In this document: positions 54,588-64,000 of the stretch, piece by piece | How the letters are laid out: every line of letters starts with the position of its first letter | Numbering within the stretch: position 1 is the stretch's first letter | Assembly: GCA_030685235.1 (NCBI GenBank) | Contig: MU839109.1 | Coordinates: 248,001 to 312,000, forward strand | Origin: Copromyces sp. CBS 386.78 | Taxonomy: Eukaryota > Ascomycota > Sordariomycetes > Sordariales > Sordariaceae | Reading direction: 5' to 3' | Length of the DNA: 64,000 bases | The notes under the pieces: generated by a model | The model's input: only the letters and a program-made list of their open reading frames with translations | Databases searched by the model: none | What the model was told of the DNA's origin: nothing | Made by a program: the position numbers and the translations under genes

Positions 54588-56041
54588 TCTTGGTCGCTTT
54601 GACTGGCTCTTTGGTGACTGAGATTGCATCAGTCATGCCTGGACATTGTTGCCTAGGTGGGACATGTCGGCAGTGGGGAAGCGTTTGATTTGCAAGCGGT
54701 ATCCAAGTGTTTGGGACTTGGATGGGTCTTCTTGACGCACTGAGGTCAGACATTTGGACGATATTGGCGATGGTGGTAGTATACTATGATCAACTGATCA
54801 ATACAACAAGATGCTGGTGGCCGTGGAGGGAGTCAATGCTTGGGAGGATCTTGGGACCGATATCAGGGAAGGATTCATGGATGGCACTTGCACAAACATT
54901 TTCCGTCCTTGGTCTCGGTTTCTTTCCAACATTACCAGTTCTACATAAGTCCATAGCATAAAGAACGTAGCTTTACTTGAAGCCTTTTACATGAATGTGA
55001 AGCAGTGAATGATTGTGTTTTGGGTAGTGATGTTGATGAATCAGAGAAGGCCGATGCATGGGAGTCCCTGAGAGATGGTGAATCTCATGTTTGCAGGGCT
55101 TGATGGTGGTTTGGATGAATTTATAGTGAGTGATATGTATAGCTTGGTGGTGGTGTTGCTCATTGCGTTGGTTGTTGGTGGTTTGGCGAGTGAGGTGTGT
55201 CACTAACGGATTTGGTGATAACAGATATAAAAGGTCAAACTTGGGAAGTGATTCTTTGCTCTTGGCTTGTCGTCTTTGGCACATCGATCGAAAGATTATT
55301 CCTGATCAAAGTAAGTGGTGACATCTTTCAACTTCTGGGCATAGATGAGGGAGAGATACTGACGTGGAAGATTCTGATTAGGAAAACCGCAGTACCTAGC
55401 CAAAATCGGGAACGAAAGAGGCAAGCTTGAAAGGGGAAACTTTGCGAAAAAGAACTTGGAAGCTAGTCTAGGGTTTGGAGACCAGATTGGAAACGCCAGT
55501 CAGTGCTGGCTAGAACCTGAAGGAGAGCAACTGGTTTGTCTTCTTGTGGTATTTGGCCCGGAGGTTGTTGAGCAGGGCAGCTTTTTGGTGTTTGGTTTGG
55601 GGTATCGGAGTTTGATTTTGTTGCTAACCAGGAGAAAAAGCCCAAAAACAGAGAAGCAGAACGTGAGAAAGCCGGAAAGCCATTCAGGAAATCGCAAAGC
55701 TAGGAGATCGGAAAGCTGGAAGGGCAGAAAGGCAGGAGAAAGCAAGAAAAGCTAGGAAGCGAGGATACCAGAAAGGCAGAAAGCCAGAAAGGCAGAAAGG
55801 CAGAAAGGCAGGAGAAAGCAAGAAAAGCTAGGAAGCGAGGATACCAGAAGCCAGAAAGCCAGAAAGGCAGAAAGGCAGAAAGCTGGAAAGGCAGGAAATC
55901 GGAAAAGCAGAAAGCCGGAAAGCCAGAAAGCTGGAAAGCAGAAACAAGAAAGCCAGGAGAAAGCAACAAGAGCCAGGAAGCTAGGATACCAGCAAACGAA
56001 GAAAGTTCAACGAAAGAAGACAATCAACAAAAAAAAAAGAT
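54588..56041. other. intergenic with a 3' polypurine block
   Basis: Follows Argonaute and precedes the 722-aa gene. The first kilobase has no supported gene. The last 400 bp are almost pure purine on the plus strand (separate entry). Confidence 0.55.
55630..56040 (+). repeat. polypurine minisatellite of AGAAAG(C/G)C-type units
   Basis: About 400 bp dominated by GAAAGCCA, GAAAGGCA and GAAAGCTG words with few pyrimidines. It includes an exact 49-bp duplication (55725-55773 and 55801-55849, 76-bp spacing) starting CAGAAAGGCAGGAGAAAGCA. The tract ends just before the ATG at 56042, so it forms the promoter-proximal or 5' leader region. Confidence 0.88.
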
Positions 56042-58210
56042 ATGGACCGACAAGGAGAAAAACGGCTACCGCCAACCCCTTGGTCGGCTAGGCCACAAGA
56101 GTCAGGAGGTCTCCCAATGGGGGAAGGGGCATATTCGCATCCTCGAGCTGCACCAGCACCGCCAACACAAGCATCGGATCCCCTAGAGGTATCCTCGTCA
56201 TTAACAGCCTTTCCACTTGGTTTTGCCCTTCCGGGACTCGGCGACCATGCCCAACCAGAAGCAGAACCGCTACCGCTGCGTCCACTACGTCCAGCACCAT
56301 GGAGGACGCCAACTTCTCCGCCTAGGCCACCGCCAGGGCGGGTATTTGATCGCGGTGCGCCTTTATTTCTGAACCCTCAAGTTGAAGTTGGCCAGGAAAG
56401 TGAAACTTGCAGGTCAGGTTCACTTGCAAGTATTGACTACTACTCCAGGCCAGTTGAACTTGAACATGGTGAGCAACAATTATTAGATCGACGTCCTGTA
56501 ACGCCGCATCCGGGTTATGGATTTCGTTCTCCTCCGCCGAGGCAGGATGCGAGAAGGGGGGCACTGATACCGCCGGTGCCTCTAGTGCCTGAGAAATCAG
56601 CGAGACGATCATCGGTGGTGGGGGGGAAGAACGATACAAGGGGAAAGAGGAGTCAGGTTGCTTGTGGGGAGTTGGAGTTGGAGCCGGATGGTTTGGGTGT
56701 GACTGTCGGGGAAGTAAAGAGGAGAGGTGTGACTGTCGGGGAAATAAAGAGAGGTGTGGGTGGTGTGGGGGAAGTCAAAAGAGGCGACTACTACTATCAT
56801 GGGGAACGACATGAAAGAAGAAGAAGAAGAAGACGACAAAGCTTGAATTCGGTATACTCGCAGGATAAGGATAATGGAGGAGAGGGATCGGTGTACGCAG
56901 CAGCAAAAGAAACCTATCACGCCTTCATGTTCGGCGGTGCCCACCAAGATGCAAGCCAAGTAGGAAAACCCGGTTCAACCGGCCCCCCGGAGCATGACAT
57001 GGATGGTCAAGACCATGACCAAAATAGGGAGCTAGGTCTACCACAGATCTTCTCTCCGACGAAAACACTCGGTCTTGGTCTTGGTCTCGGAAGTCATTAC
57101 CGACGGTACACCCCGCCTGAGCGTCTAATCCAACCTCCAATCGAAGTCGAACCTCGAGCCGGGATACAAGGACGAGGAGGAGTAGAACTAGAACCACCTA
57201 GTCCAGGAAGTTCCATACCAACCTGCACCATCACCGCTACCCGCATCGGTATCACTCGTAAACCAGCACCAACGGGGCTGAGACCGGTAAGCACCCAGCA
57301 GCAGGCTTTACGCACTCCTTCGCCTCTGTCGGGGACGTTGAGAGGGCCGGGACCACATGTGCCGGATGGGCCGGATGTGAATACCTCTGGTGATGATGAT
57401 ACGGGAAGTGGAAGCGGAAGCAATGGTGGTGCTGGTGGTGGTGCTGGCGTTAATGGTGGGAGTAGTAGTAGGCCGATGTTTGCGAGGGGAGAGTTAACTG
57501 CTAGTCCGGAGGTTATGACTTCTGTTTTGGTTAAGGCGGAGGAAGAAGGCGAGGAGGAGGAAGATGGGAGCTTGAAGAAGAGGGGGATGGTGAGTAGGTG
57601 GTCGTATGATTCGTCGGATTTGGAGGACGAGAAGAAGGACGATTGGAAGGTGTCGCCTGTTTCTGGGTCTCCTACTAGTCGGGAGGTAGGACAGGAGGAG
57701 GCAAGAGTGCTAGCACAGAAACCAACGTCGGAAGAAGAAGATTGTGAAGGGCTGGGAGGAGCGTCTAGAACTCAAGAGAGCAGCGGCAGCAGCAGCAGCA
57801 GCAGCAACCAACCGTCCCCTTCCTCCCACGGAAATCTTGAAGAAAGCGAGCAACAACAACAGGCCGAAGAACCAATTCCCCCATTCAACAACCTTGGCAT
57901 CCAGCTGGAGCACCTCCAAGCCTCTCTTAACCACCTCGTCTCTCATGCTACCAGTGTCGAGACGAGTTTGGGAAAAGTGCGTGATGCCATGGCTGCTCTC
58001 CGTGACAGAGCGCGGGAAGCACTCGTCAACACGGTCCAGTTTATGGAAGAGGTTGAGAGAGTGGAGGGAGAGTTGGGGGAGTTGAGGAGGGCTATGAAGG
58101 GGCAGGTAGCTGTTGGCAGTGGTGAAGGGGAAGATAAAGGTAAGACAAGGGAAGACACTCTCTTAGGAGTGGGCATGCAGTTCGTTACCAAGGATGGTGT
58201 TAACAAGTGA
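56042..58210 (+). CDS. unrecognised 722-aa Pro/Gly/Ser-rich protein with C-terminal coiled coil
   Basis: No known domain identified. The first 600 or so residues are disordered in composition: Pro-rich at the start, Arg/Lys patches (ERRRRRRRQS), and Ser/Glu/Gly-rich later. A short tandem array around residues 218-248 repeats GVTVGEVKRR, GVTVGEIKR and GVGGVGEVKRG. Only the last 120 residues look folded. NNLGIQLEHLQASLNHLVSH, then VRDAMAALRDRAREALVNTV and EEVERVEGELGELRRAMKG, have clear heptad spacing and should form a coiled coil. The start at 56042 directly follows the polypurine tract and an A-rich leader (AAAAAAAGATATGGACC). The long frame without introns and the coherent C-terminus support a real gene. 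Role unknown. Confidence 0.68.
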   Translation: MDRQGEKRLPPTPWSARPQESGGLPMGEGAYSHPRAAPAPPTQASDPLEVSSSLTAFPLGFALPGLGDHAQPEAEPLPLRPLRPAPWRTPTSPPRPPPGRVFDRGAPLFLNPQVEVGQESETCRSGSLASIDYYSRPVELEHGEQQLLDRRPVTPHPGYGFRSPPPRQDARRGALIPPVPLVPEKSARRSSVVGGKNDTRGKRSQVACGELELEPDGLGVTVGEVKRRGVTVGEIKRGVGGVGEVKRGDYYYHGERHERRRRRRRQSLNSVYSQDKDNGGEGSVYAAAKETYHAFMFGGAHQDASQVGKPGSTGPPEHDMDGQDHDQNRELGLPQIFSPTKTLGLGLGLGSHYRRYTPPERLIQPPIEVEPRAGIQGRGGVELEPPSPGSSIPTCTITATRIGITRKPAPTGLRPVSTQQQALRTPSPLSGTLRGPGPHVPDGPDVNTSGDDDTGSGSGSNGGAGGGAGVNGGSSSRPMFARGELTASPEVMTSVLVKAEEEGEEEEDGSLKKRGMVSRWSYDSSDLEDEKKDDWKVSPVSGSPTSREVGQEEARVLAQKPTSEEEDCEGLGGASRTQESSGSSSSSSNQPSPSSHGNLEESEQQQQAEEPIPPFNNLGIQLEHLQASLNHLVSHATSVETSLGKVRDAMAALRDRAREALVNTVQFMEEVERVEGELGELRRAMKGQVAVGSGEGEDKGKTREDTLLGVGMQFVTKDGVNK

Positions 58211-59026
58211 TGTAGGGGACCAAAGGGAACAGCAAAGGGATCCGGAACATGAAAAGAAAGAGGAACAAGAGAGAGAAACCGAGACCAAGGGGAAAAAACA
58301 CCACACGGAAACATCACCGGGTACGTCGCCGAAGGAACGACGGAAGCAGCCACGGAGAGGACCACCAAGCGGGCCGGCGCCGGGAGGGGCGGAGTGGGTT
58401 TAATGTAGGATTCGATTCGATTCTGGCGTTTTGAAGAGAGGTAACCGGGTGGGATAGTGGGACGTTAGAGGAAGAGGAATAAAAGGGGGAAATAAACAAG
58501 AGAAACCAAGCGTAGAATTGATGACCACTTTCACAACCATAATAACCATGTCCCAACGTGAATGTCGCTTGACAAGATGAGGTCTCACCATGTCCCATCA
58601 CTATCGATGTGTTCTAGGTGAAAGTGCTTCATCTTGGTGGCGAGATGTCGTGTTATTCCCAAGTTATTGGGATGTTTACATAGTATAGCAGCGAGTGTCT
58701 GGATGATGACATGAAGTCCAAACAGACAACCAAAGGGAAGTCTTGGCATTGGACCGGGTCTTCGGCACAGCGCTAAGCCCTGGGCACTTTCTCGGCAGTT
58801 TCTAGGCGCTGACTGGCTGAGCTTGGCGAATTTACAGGGGAGTTTTTTAGCGGATGAGCATGTGATGGGGGCCCCCGCCAGTGATCCCGCTTGTCCCGCA
58901 CTCGCTGCCGTCACCTTGCGTCTTCTCTTTCCCGTCCTCCACTCTTCCACTTCTACCCAACATCATCTTCCATTTTGTGACAAGAGGAGAGATGCTCCGT
59001 CCGACTTGATACCACAAGCACACGCA
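58211..59026. other. intergenic between the 722-aa gene and the Sro7-like gene
   Basis: No supported gene. The in-frame ATG at 58823 would extend the next protein by 68 residues, but that extension has no conserved character. Confidence 0.5.
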
Positions 59027-62000
59027 ATGGCCTCCTTCATCCGCGCAAAGCAGGCGGGCGTCCAGACGGACTTATCGGCCAACATCCAACCCAGCCACTT
59101 CATGCCCGACGAACAGGCCCGGTACGGCATCAACTCCCAGATCAGCTGTCTCGCCTACGACCCCGTCCAGTCCCTTGTCGCAGTCGGCACCAACGAGTCC
59201 AAGTTCGGCCCCGGCAAGATCTACGTCTTCGGCCAACGTCGCGTCCACAAGTTCTTCTGCCCACCACGCTCCTCCTCCATCCGCGAGCTACGCTTTGTCG
59301 CCAACCGCCTCATCAGCCTCGACAGCAAGAACGAGCTGGCCATATGGAACCTCGACACGGGCAACCAGCTCGCCAAATACGTATACTCGGGCGTCGTGTG
59401 CCTGGTGACCGATCCCATGCTGGACTGGGCCTTTGTCGGACTACAGAGCGGTGAAATCGCCGCCTACGACCTCGACCGCGAACGGCCCTCGGCCTTCCGC
59501 ATTCCCAACTTTTGGCGCGAGCGAGATCCCAACCCCACCGCCGGACGACTCGTGTCTATGCAGCTGCATCCGAGAGATATCGGCAAGATCTTGATTGCGT
59601 ATACCAATGGAGCCGTCATCTACTCGTTCAAGCAGAATCTTGTCCAGAAATACTTTGAATACGAGCTACCGCCTGGCGCTCCCGGTGGTGATGGCCATGG
59701 CATGCACACGGCGAGGAAACCGAAAGTCACCCATGCCGTCTGGCACCCCACGGGGACTTTCATCTTGACTGCTCACGAAGACGGTAGTCTCGCTATCTGG
59801 GACACCAAGGAGGGCCGTCTCGTCACGGCCAGGTCTCTATACCACACCAGAGTCAACGAGCCCGCTTCGAACCCGCCCAGACCGATGCGTCTCGCCCCCT
59901 TTGTCCACATCTCGTGGTGCTGCCAAACCGATCCCGACAACACCGGCCTCCTAATCGCTGGCGGGCACACCATCGACGATCCCACCGCGAGCAACCTCAC
60001 CTTCCTCGAACTCGGTCCCACTCCCATCTACGCCACCTCCTCCTGGGAAGTACTCGCCGCCCACTTCGACGGCAAGCGGTCCGTCCCCATCTCCACCCCT
60101 CCGGGAGCAAGCGTGGTCAACTACGTCCTCATCCCGCGCTCGTCTCCCTACTTCAACGGCGCCCAAGACCCCATCGCCATCCTAGTCCAGCTCTCATCAG
60201 GTGAACTGATCACCCTGACTTTCCCCTCTGGATTCCCCATCTCTCCAACCAACATGCTCCACCCTTCCTTATCCTTGGTCCACCCCTTTGTCCAAAAAGT
60301 GGCCGTCTCGACAGTCCCGCGCGCACGATGGCTAGGAATGGCAGAAAAGCGATCGCTCGGCGCACAAATCTTACGCGGAGGAGTAGAATACAGCCACCGA
60401 ACGAGGAAAGAGCAACGAAACATTGTCCAAGTCTTGCACGCGGATAACATCGTCCGGCTATGGGACGTCGGCCGCGGAGACGAGATTGAGAACGCCACGC
60501 AATGCCAAGTAGACGTTGCTCGGTCTCTCAACCGCTTCGAGGGCGGCGTGGAGACGACAGCCATGCACATGGCGCAGGAGACGGGCGAGTTTGCTGCGGG
60601 AACAAAGACTGGCGAGGTGATTGTTTGGCGGTGGGGAATCAATAACAACTTTGGCAAGGAGGAGCCCAGAGGTGGCGAGTGTGAGAGGGGTGGATTGATG
60701 GATATTTCTTCCCGGGCGGAACCCAGCCTGAGAGAGGGCTTGCAGCCGTTTGTGATGCATAACTTGGGTCAGGGAAGAGTGTCGGTGGTGGCGGTGTCGG
60801 ATGTGGGCTTTGTTGCTGCTGGTTCCGAGGGCGGGTATTTTTCCATCATTGACCTCCGAGGACCAAAGGTTATTCATTACGGGAGTCTGACGGAATGGTC
60901 CAAGGGGGAGAAGAGGGGACTTTTTAAACATTCGTCTGGCTCTAGTCATGGTGGGAAGACGGAGTGGCCTACTGTCATTGAGTTTGGAGTCATGACGCTC
61001 GAGGGGGAAACTTATTCGAGTATCTGCTGTTTTGTTGGAACGAATCTGGGGAGGGTGGCTACGTTCAAGCTGTTGCCTTCGGGTCAAGGGTATTCGGTGC
61101 AGTTGGCGGGTGTTGCGCATATGGACGGGGATAAGGTGGTGGCTATTTGTCCTATGGATGTGCAGACGGGTAGGGAGGCGGGCGCTACGGGGCCGGTTGT
61201 TGCTGGGTTGAGGGAGGGGAGGCAGGTTGACGGTGTTTTGGTTGCTGGTGAGTTACCCCCTTTTCTTTCCCCTGCCCTTTCTTTTGTTTGGTTCCATCAC
61301 TAACCCATACCGCAACAGTCACCCAAACCGAAACCAAAATCTTCCGCCCCCCACACGCCCGCGGCGCCTCCAAGTCCTTCGACTCGGGAATCCTCTGCGA
61401 CGCCGCCGCCGTCACTCCGGCTGACACCTCCATGTCCTCGCCCGGTGGTTACGCTCTAGTGGCCGTCTTCAACGACCGCTCCCTGCGCTCTTACACCCTC
61501 CCCGGTCTGCGCGAAATCGCCAAGCGTCCTCTGCCCATGCTCGACCCTTTGCGGACCGTATCAACCATCATTTCCAAAACAGGTGACGTCCTGGGCTTCA
61601 CCGGCCCCTCGGAAATCACCGTCTTGCCAGTCTGGGGCGGCACCGGCCACGCCCTCGAAAATACCCTGGACAGCATGATCTCGCTCGCCCGCGAACTGCC
61701 TCCAAGACCGACGATTTCCAACGTCCAGTGGCTTTCCGGGACGCAATACATCTCCCCTACCGATCTCGATTTGCTCATCGGTGGCCCTGACCGTCCTGCT
61801 TCCAAACGCATGTTGGCAGCCACGGATGCGGAGCGCAGCGGTGCGGGCGTGTACAACCCCGCCGCGGCGGCGGCAGGATCAAGCAGTACAGCACGACTTC
61901 AGGGACAGGTAAAGGAGACGGAAGGGTGGGGCGATTATTTGACAAGACAACTCAATGAACGGACGGAAAAGCTCAATATCATGGGCGATTCGATGGATAA

Positions 62001-62103
62001 TTTGGCCAATACGACGGGCAAGTGGGCCGAGGACGTGGATGGGTTTGTGAAGAAGCAGAAGAGGGATTTCCTCTTGGGGGGGATTAAGAAGAGTTTTTTT
62101 TAA
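59027..62103 (+). CDS. Lgl/Sro7/tomosyn family exocytosis regulator
   Basis: WD-repeat protein that binds plasma-membrane t-SNAREs and Rab/exocyst factors in polarised secretion (yeast Sro7/Sro77; animal Lgl and tomosyn). Exons are 59027-61247 and 61319-62103 with a 71-bp GT..AG intron, giving 1001 aa. The N-terminus carries successive WD-like blades (ISCLAYDPVQSLVAVGT, LRFVANRLISLDSKNELAIW, VCLVTDPMLDWAFVGLQSG, VSMQLHPRDIGKILIAY and HAVWHPTGTFILTAHEDGSL). The C-terminal 65 residues (WGDYLTRQLNERTEKLNIMG, then SMDNLANTTGKWAEDVDGFV) look like the R-SNARE-like tail of tomosyn. ATG 59027 was chosen because MASFIRAKQAGVQTDLS begins the conserved region; 58823 is the longer alternative. In filamentous fungi this family serves tip growth (inference). 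Confidence 0.9.
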
Positions 62104-62190
62104 GCTTTTGATAGCTTTTGAGCGGGCGGTACTGGACGGATAGGGAGGGTAGGTAGGTAAACAAAGTAGAAGTAACAAGACAAGTAAACC

Positions 62191-62659
62191 TCATTTACTT
62201 GTATTTCCATGGTATGTATGGTTTACGGTACACGTCAAATCCACACTTTTTGTTCTCCGATTTTGGATATTGATATTGATATCCCCGGCCTCTCGCTCGC
62301 CTTGCCTTCGTTGCCTTTGTTGCCTTGTTTATCAAGGTAGGTACCTACCCTCGCCCACTCAGGACAAAATAAAATAGAATAGAATAGATGACACTCATTG
62401 AAGTCCGCCACCGCCCACTCAAACTCAAAACACCCAAACCCACCGACTGCAGCCATTCAGAACACCACCACGACACCACGACACCACGAACGAAAACCAC
62501 TCAGCATCTTTTACCGTACCGCTTTCGATCGATGCCCAGCCCAGCCCAGCCCGGTAATGGCGTCTTGCAGTGTCAAGCTATCTTTTACAGTCCTGGTGTG
62601 CCGTGGTGTATTTTGGGCAGGCAATTCAGGTGAGGTGGTAGTCGGCTTCCCGTCATGCG
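62191..62659 (+). repeat. local duplication, copy A (469 bp)
   Basis: Shares order and wording with 63662-63909: TCATTTACTTGTATTT, AAGGTAGGTACCTACCCTC, AGCCATTCAGAACACCACCA, TCGATGCCCAG, TGTATTTTGGGCA and GTCGGCTTCCCGTCATGCG. Copy A carries extra bases, often expanded short repeats, such as three CGACACCA-like units and four CCCAG units. Confidence 0.85.
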
Positions 62660-63266
62660 CTAGGTAACAGCCGTAACGCCCAAACAGTTAACAGTCTGGG
62701 CTGGGCTGGGCTGGGCTGGGCTGGCTTATTCTATTCTATTCTATTCTACAACTTTGGACTAACTCGGCCCGGGGGTGTTGTCATGTCATCATCATCAATT
62801 TTGTGTGTCCTGTCCTGTCCTGGTGGGGTGGGGCGGGGCGGGGGGAGCTGTGATGAGCTACCTTTACTGTGTGTGTGTGTACTGTACTTGCCATGTATCG
62901 ATGTGTGTGTGCTAACCCTATTTTATAGTATGTTTGGTAGTAACTAGAACTAGTAACCATTCAGCAATAATGGAACAAACAATGGAACAAACAGACAGTG
63001 GTAGAATGGTGGGTAGGTAGGTAGGTAGGGGGATAAATGAAGACGGTGAGTCAGTGCAGTAAGCGGACAATGGAAATGGCTTCTTCCTTTTTTTTTTTTT
63101 TTTTTTTGGAGGAGAGGTAGGTACCGTAGGTAGAGGTACCTCATATCTATTATAGAAGAGAACCAAGGCTCGTTCCGTCATCATGCCACGTCACAGTTAG
63201 AAGCAAATATGATACGTTGAAGAAGGGAATAACAAGAACAAACGCAAGAACAGACATCAAGGCCCC

Positions 63267-63275
63267 AAAAAAAAA

Positions 63276-63309
<34 letters not shown>

Positions 63310-63462
63310 CCGGAAATAAATATTCATGCCCCACTTTGTAAAATTGGGGTTGGTATTTTTGAGTTTTTGGATGTTCGTCCACCAGGAAATTGGAAAAAAA
63401 AAAAANNNNNNNNNNTTGCTTGTTCCGTTTTTTTTTTTTTTTTTTTTTAATATTTTTAAACC

Positions 63463-63517
<55 letters not shown>

Positions 63518-63518
63518 C

Positions 63519-63563
<45 letters not shown>
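63267..63563. repeat. homopolymer-flanked duplicated junction around the gap
   Basis: A-rich 63267-63308, a unique stretch 63309-63394, A run to 63405, N10, T run 63428-63448, then A runs 63464-63515 and 63520-63563 split by CCCC. The unique stretch is a degraded version of 63564-63650; both end CGTCCACCAGGAAATTGGA. Confidence 0.8.
63406..63415. other. assembly gap (10 N)
   Basis: Ten consecutive N in the given sequence. True gap length is unknown. Confidence 1.
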
Positions 63564-63564
<1 letters not shown>

Positions 63565-63661
63565 CAGGAAGAGAAGATGCATGCACCACTTGTGAATCTT
63601 GAGGTTGGTAGATGTGAGTATTGGGAGAGTCGTCCACCAGGAAATTGGAAGAACAAGATAA

Positions 63662-63909
63662 TCATTTACTTGTATTTTCCATGGTTTACGTCAAATCTAC
63701 AGTTGTATTAAGGTAGGTACCTACCCTCTCCCAGGACAACATGGATGACACTCAAGCACCAAACCCAGCCATTCAGAACACCACCACGAACGAAAATCAG
63801 CATCTTTACCCGCATTCGATGCCCAGTAATGGAGTGTTGTCAAGCTATACATTCCTGGTGTATTTTGGGCAATCAATTTAGTCACTTGTTGTCGGCTTCC
63901 CGTCATGCG
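63662..63909 (+). repeat. local duplication, copy B (248 bp)
   Basis: Shorter diverged copy of 62191-62659 in the same orientation, about 1.3-1.5 kb downstream. It lacks the expanded short repeats of copy A, but all the shared blocks keep their order. Confidence 0.85.
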
Positions 63910-64000
63910 TCAACGCCGTGAGGTCGGAGTAGGTAGGCATGTTGCGTTAACCGCCGTGAGCGCGAACTGAGGTGGTGGTTCAGCCTGAGTCGTCATCTTG

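Larger units (their letters stand above)
62104..64000. other. right-end intergenic region, repetitive, with assembly gap
   Basis: No supported gene. It contains a diverged local duplication, (TGGGC)n and (TTCTA)n runs near 62697-62750, (GT)n near 62870, (GGTA)n near 63012-63030, T-rich and A-rich homopolymers and a 10-N gap. Confidence 0.65.

Noticed and set aside
55700..56023. 107-codon minus-strand frame rich in Phe/Leu/Ser
   Set aside because: It is the complement of the polypurine minisatellite; the hydrophobic look comes purely from the repeat.
63181..63637. Poly-Phe/poly-Lys frames crossing the N run
   Set aside because: Homopolymer translation across an assembly gap; meaningless as coding sequence.

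Overview
This is nuclear DNA of a filamentous ascomycete, most likely Sordariaceae (Neurospora, Sordaria or a close relative). Evidence: short introns of about 50-190 bp with GT..AG ends and CTNAC-type branch sites, GC-rich third codon positions, long Q/P/G/S-rich tracts in otherwise conserved proteins, and intergenic DNA full of microsatellites and TAGG/CCTA tetranucleotides. The protein families point the same way: an Argonaute of the QDE-2/SMS-2 kind, a Ste6-type pheromone exporter and a CE15 glucuronoyl esterase. From memory and unchecked, the order Argonaute - RNA14 - ASF1 ... glucuronoyl esterase resembles the N. crassa NCU09434-NCU09445 interval. The esterase is broken here, so I infer a relative rather than N. 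crassa itself.

Layout. 0.6-3.7 kb: CET1 mRNA 5'-triphosphatase (+). 5.7-9.9 kb: an AIF/AMID-type flavoprotein and an MFS transporter (both -). 10.9-11.7 kb: decayed CE15 esterase. 11.7-16.1 kb: gene-poor, with two adjacent MITEs and tRNA-Arg(ACG). 16.1-17.1 kb: RMI1-like (-). 17.9 kb: tRNA-Val(AAC). 19.3-23.4 kb: unknown 1354-aa protein (-). 24.7-25.3 kb: PBDC1/Ypl225w family, with a GC-AG intron. 25.8-30.8 kb: STE6-like ABC transporter. 31.9-40.2 kb: divergent pair UTP22 (-) and SKI3 (+). 42.7-48.5 kb: divergent pair ASF1 (-) and RNA14 (+). 51.6-54.6 kb: Argonaute with a complete DEDH tetrad. 56.0-58.2 kb: unknown 722-aa protein behind a polypurine tract. 59.0-62.1 kb: Lgl/Sro7/tomosyn homologue. 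62.1-64.0 kb: repetitive, with a diverged local duplication and a 10-N assembly gap.

Functionally the window is mostly housekeeping RNA biology: capping (CET1), pre-rRNA processing (UTP22), cytoplasmic 3'-5' decay (SKI3), 3'-end formation (RNA14) and small-RNA silencing (Argonaute). It also has genome maintenance and chromatin (RMI1, ASF1) and secretion or pheromone export (Sro7-like, STE6-like). I found no convincing new multi-gene system. The most notable items are the eroded esterase, the two abutting MITEs, two unrecognised large proteins, the GC-AG intron and the compromised assembly at the right end. Exon limits were read by eye from splice consensus and reading frame; homology calls rest on remembered family motifs, not searches.
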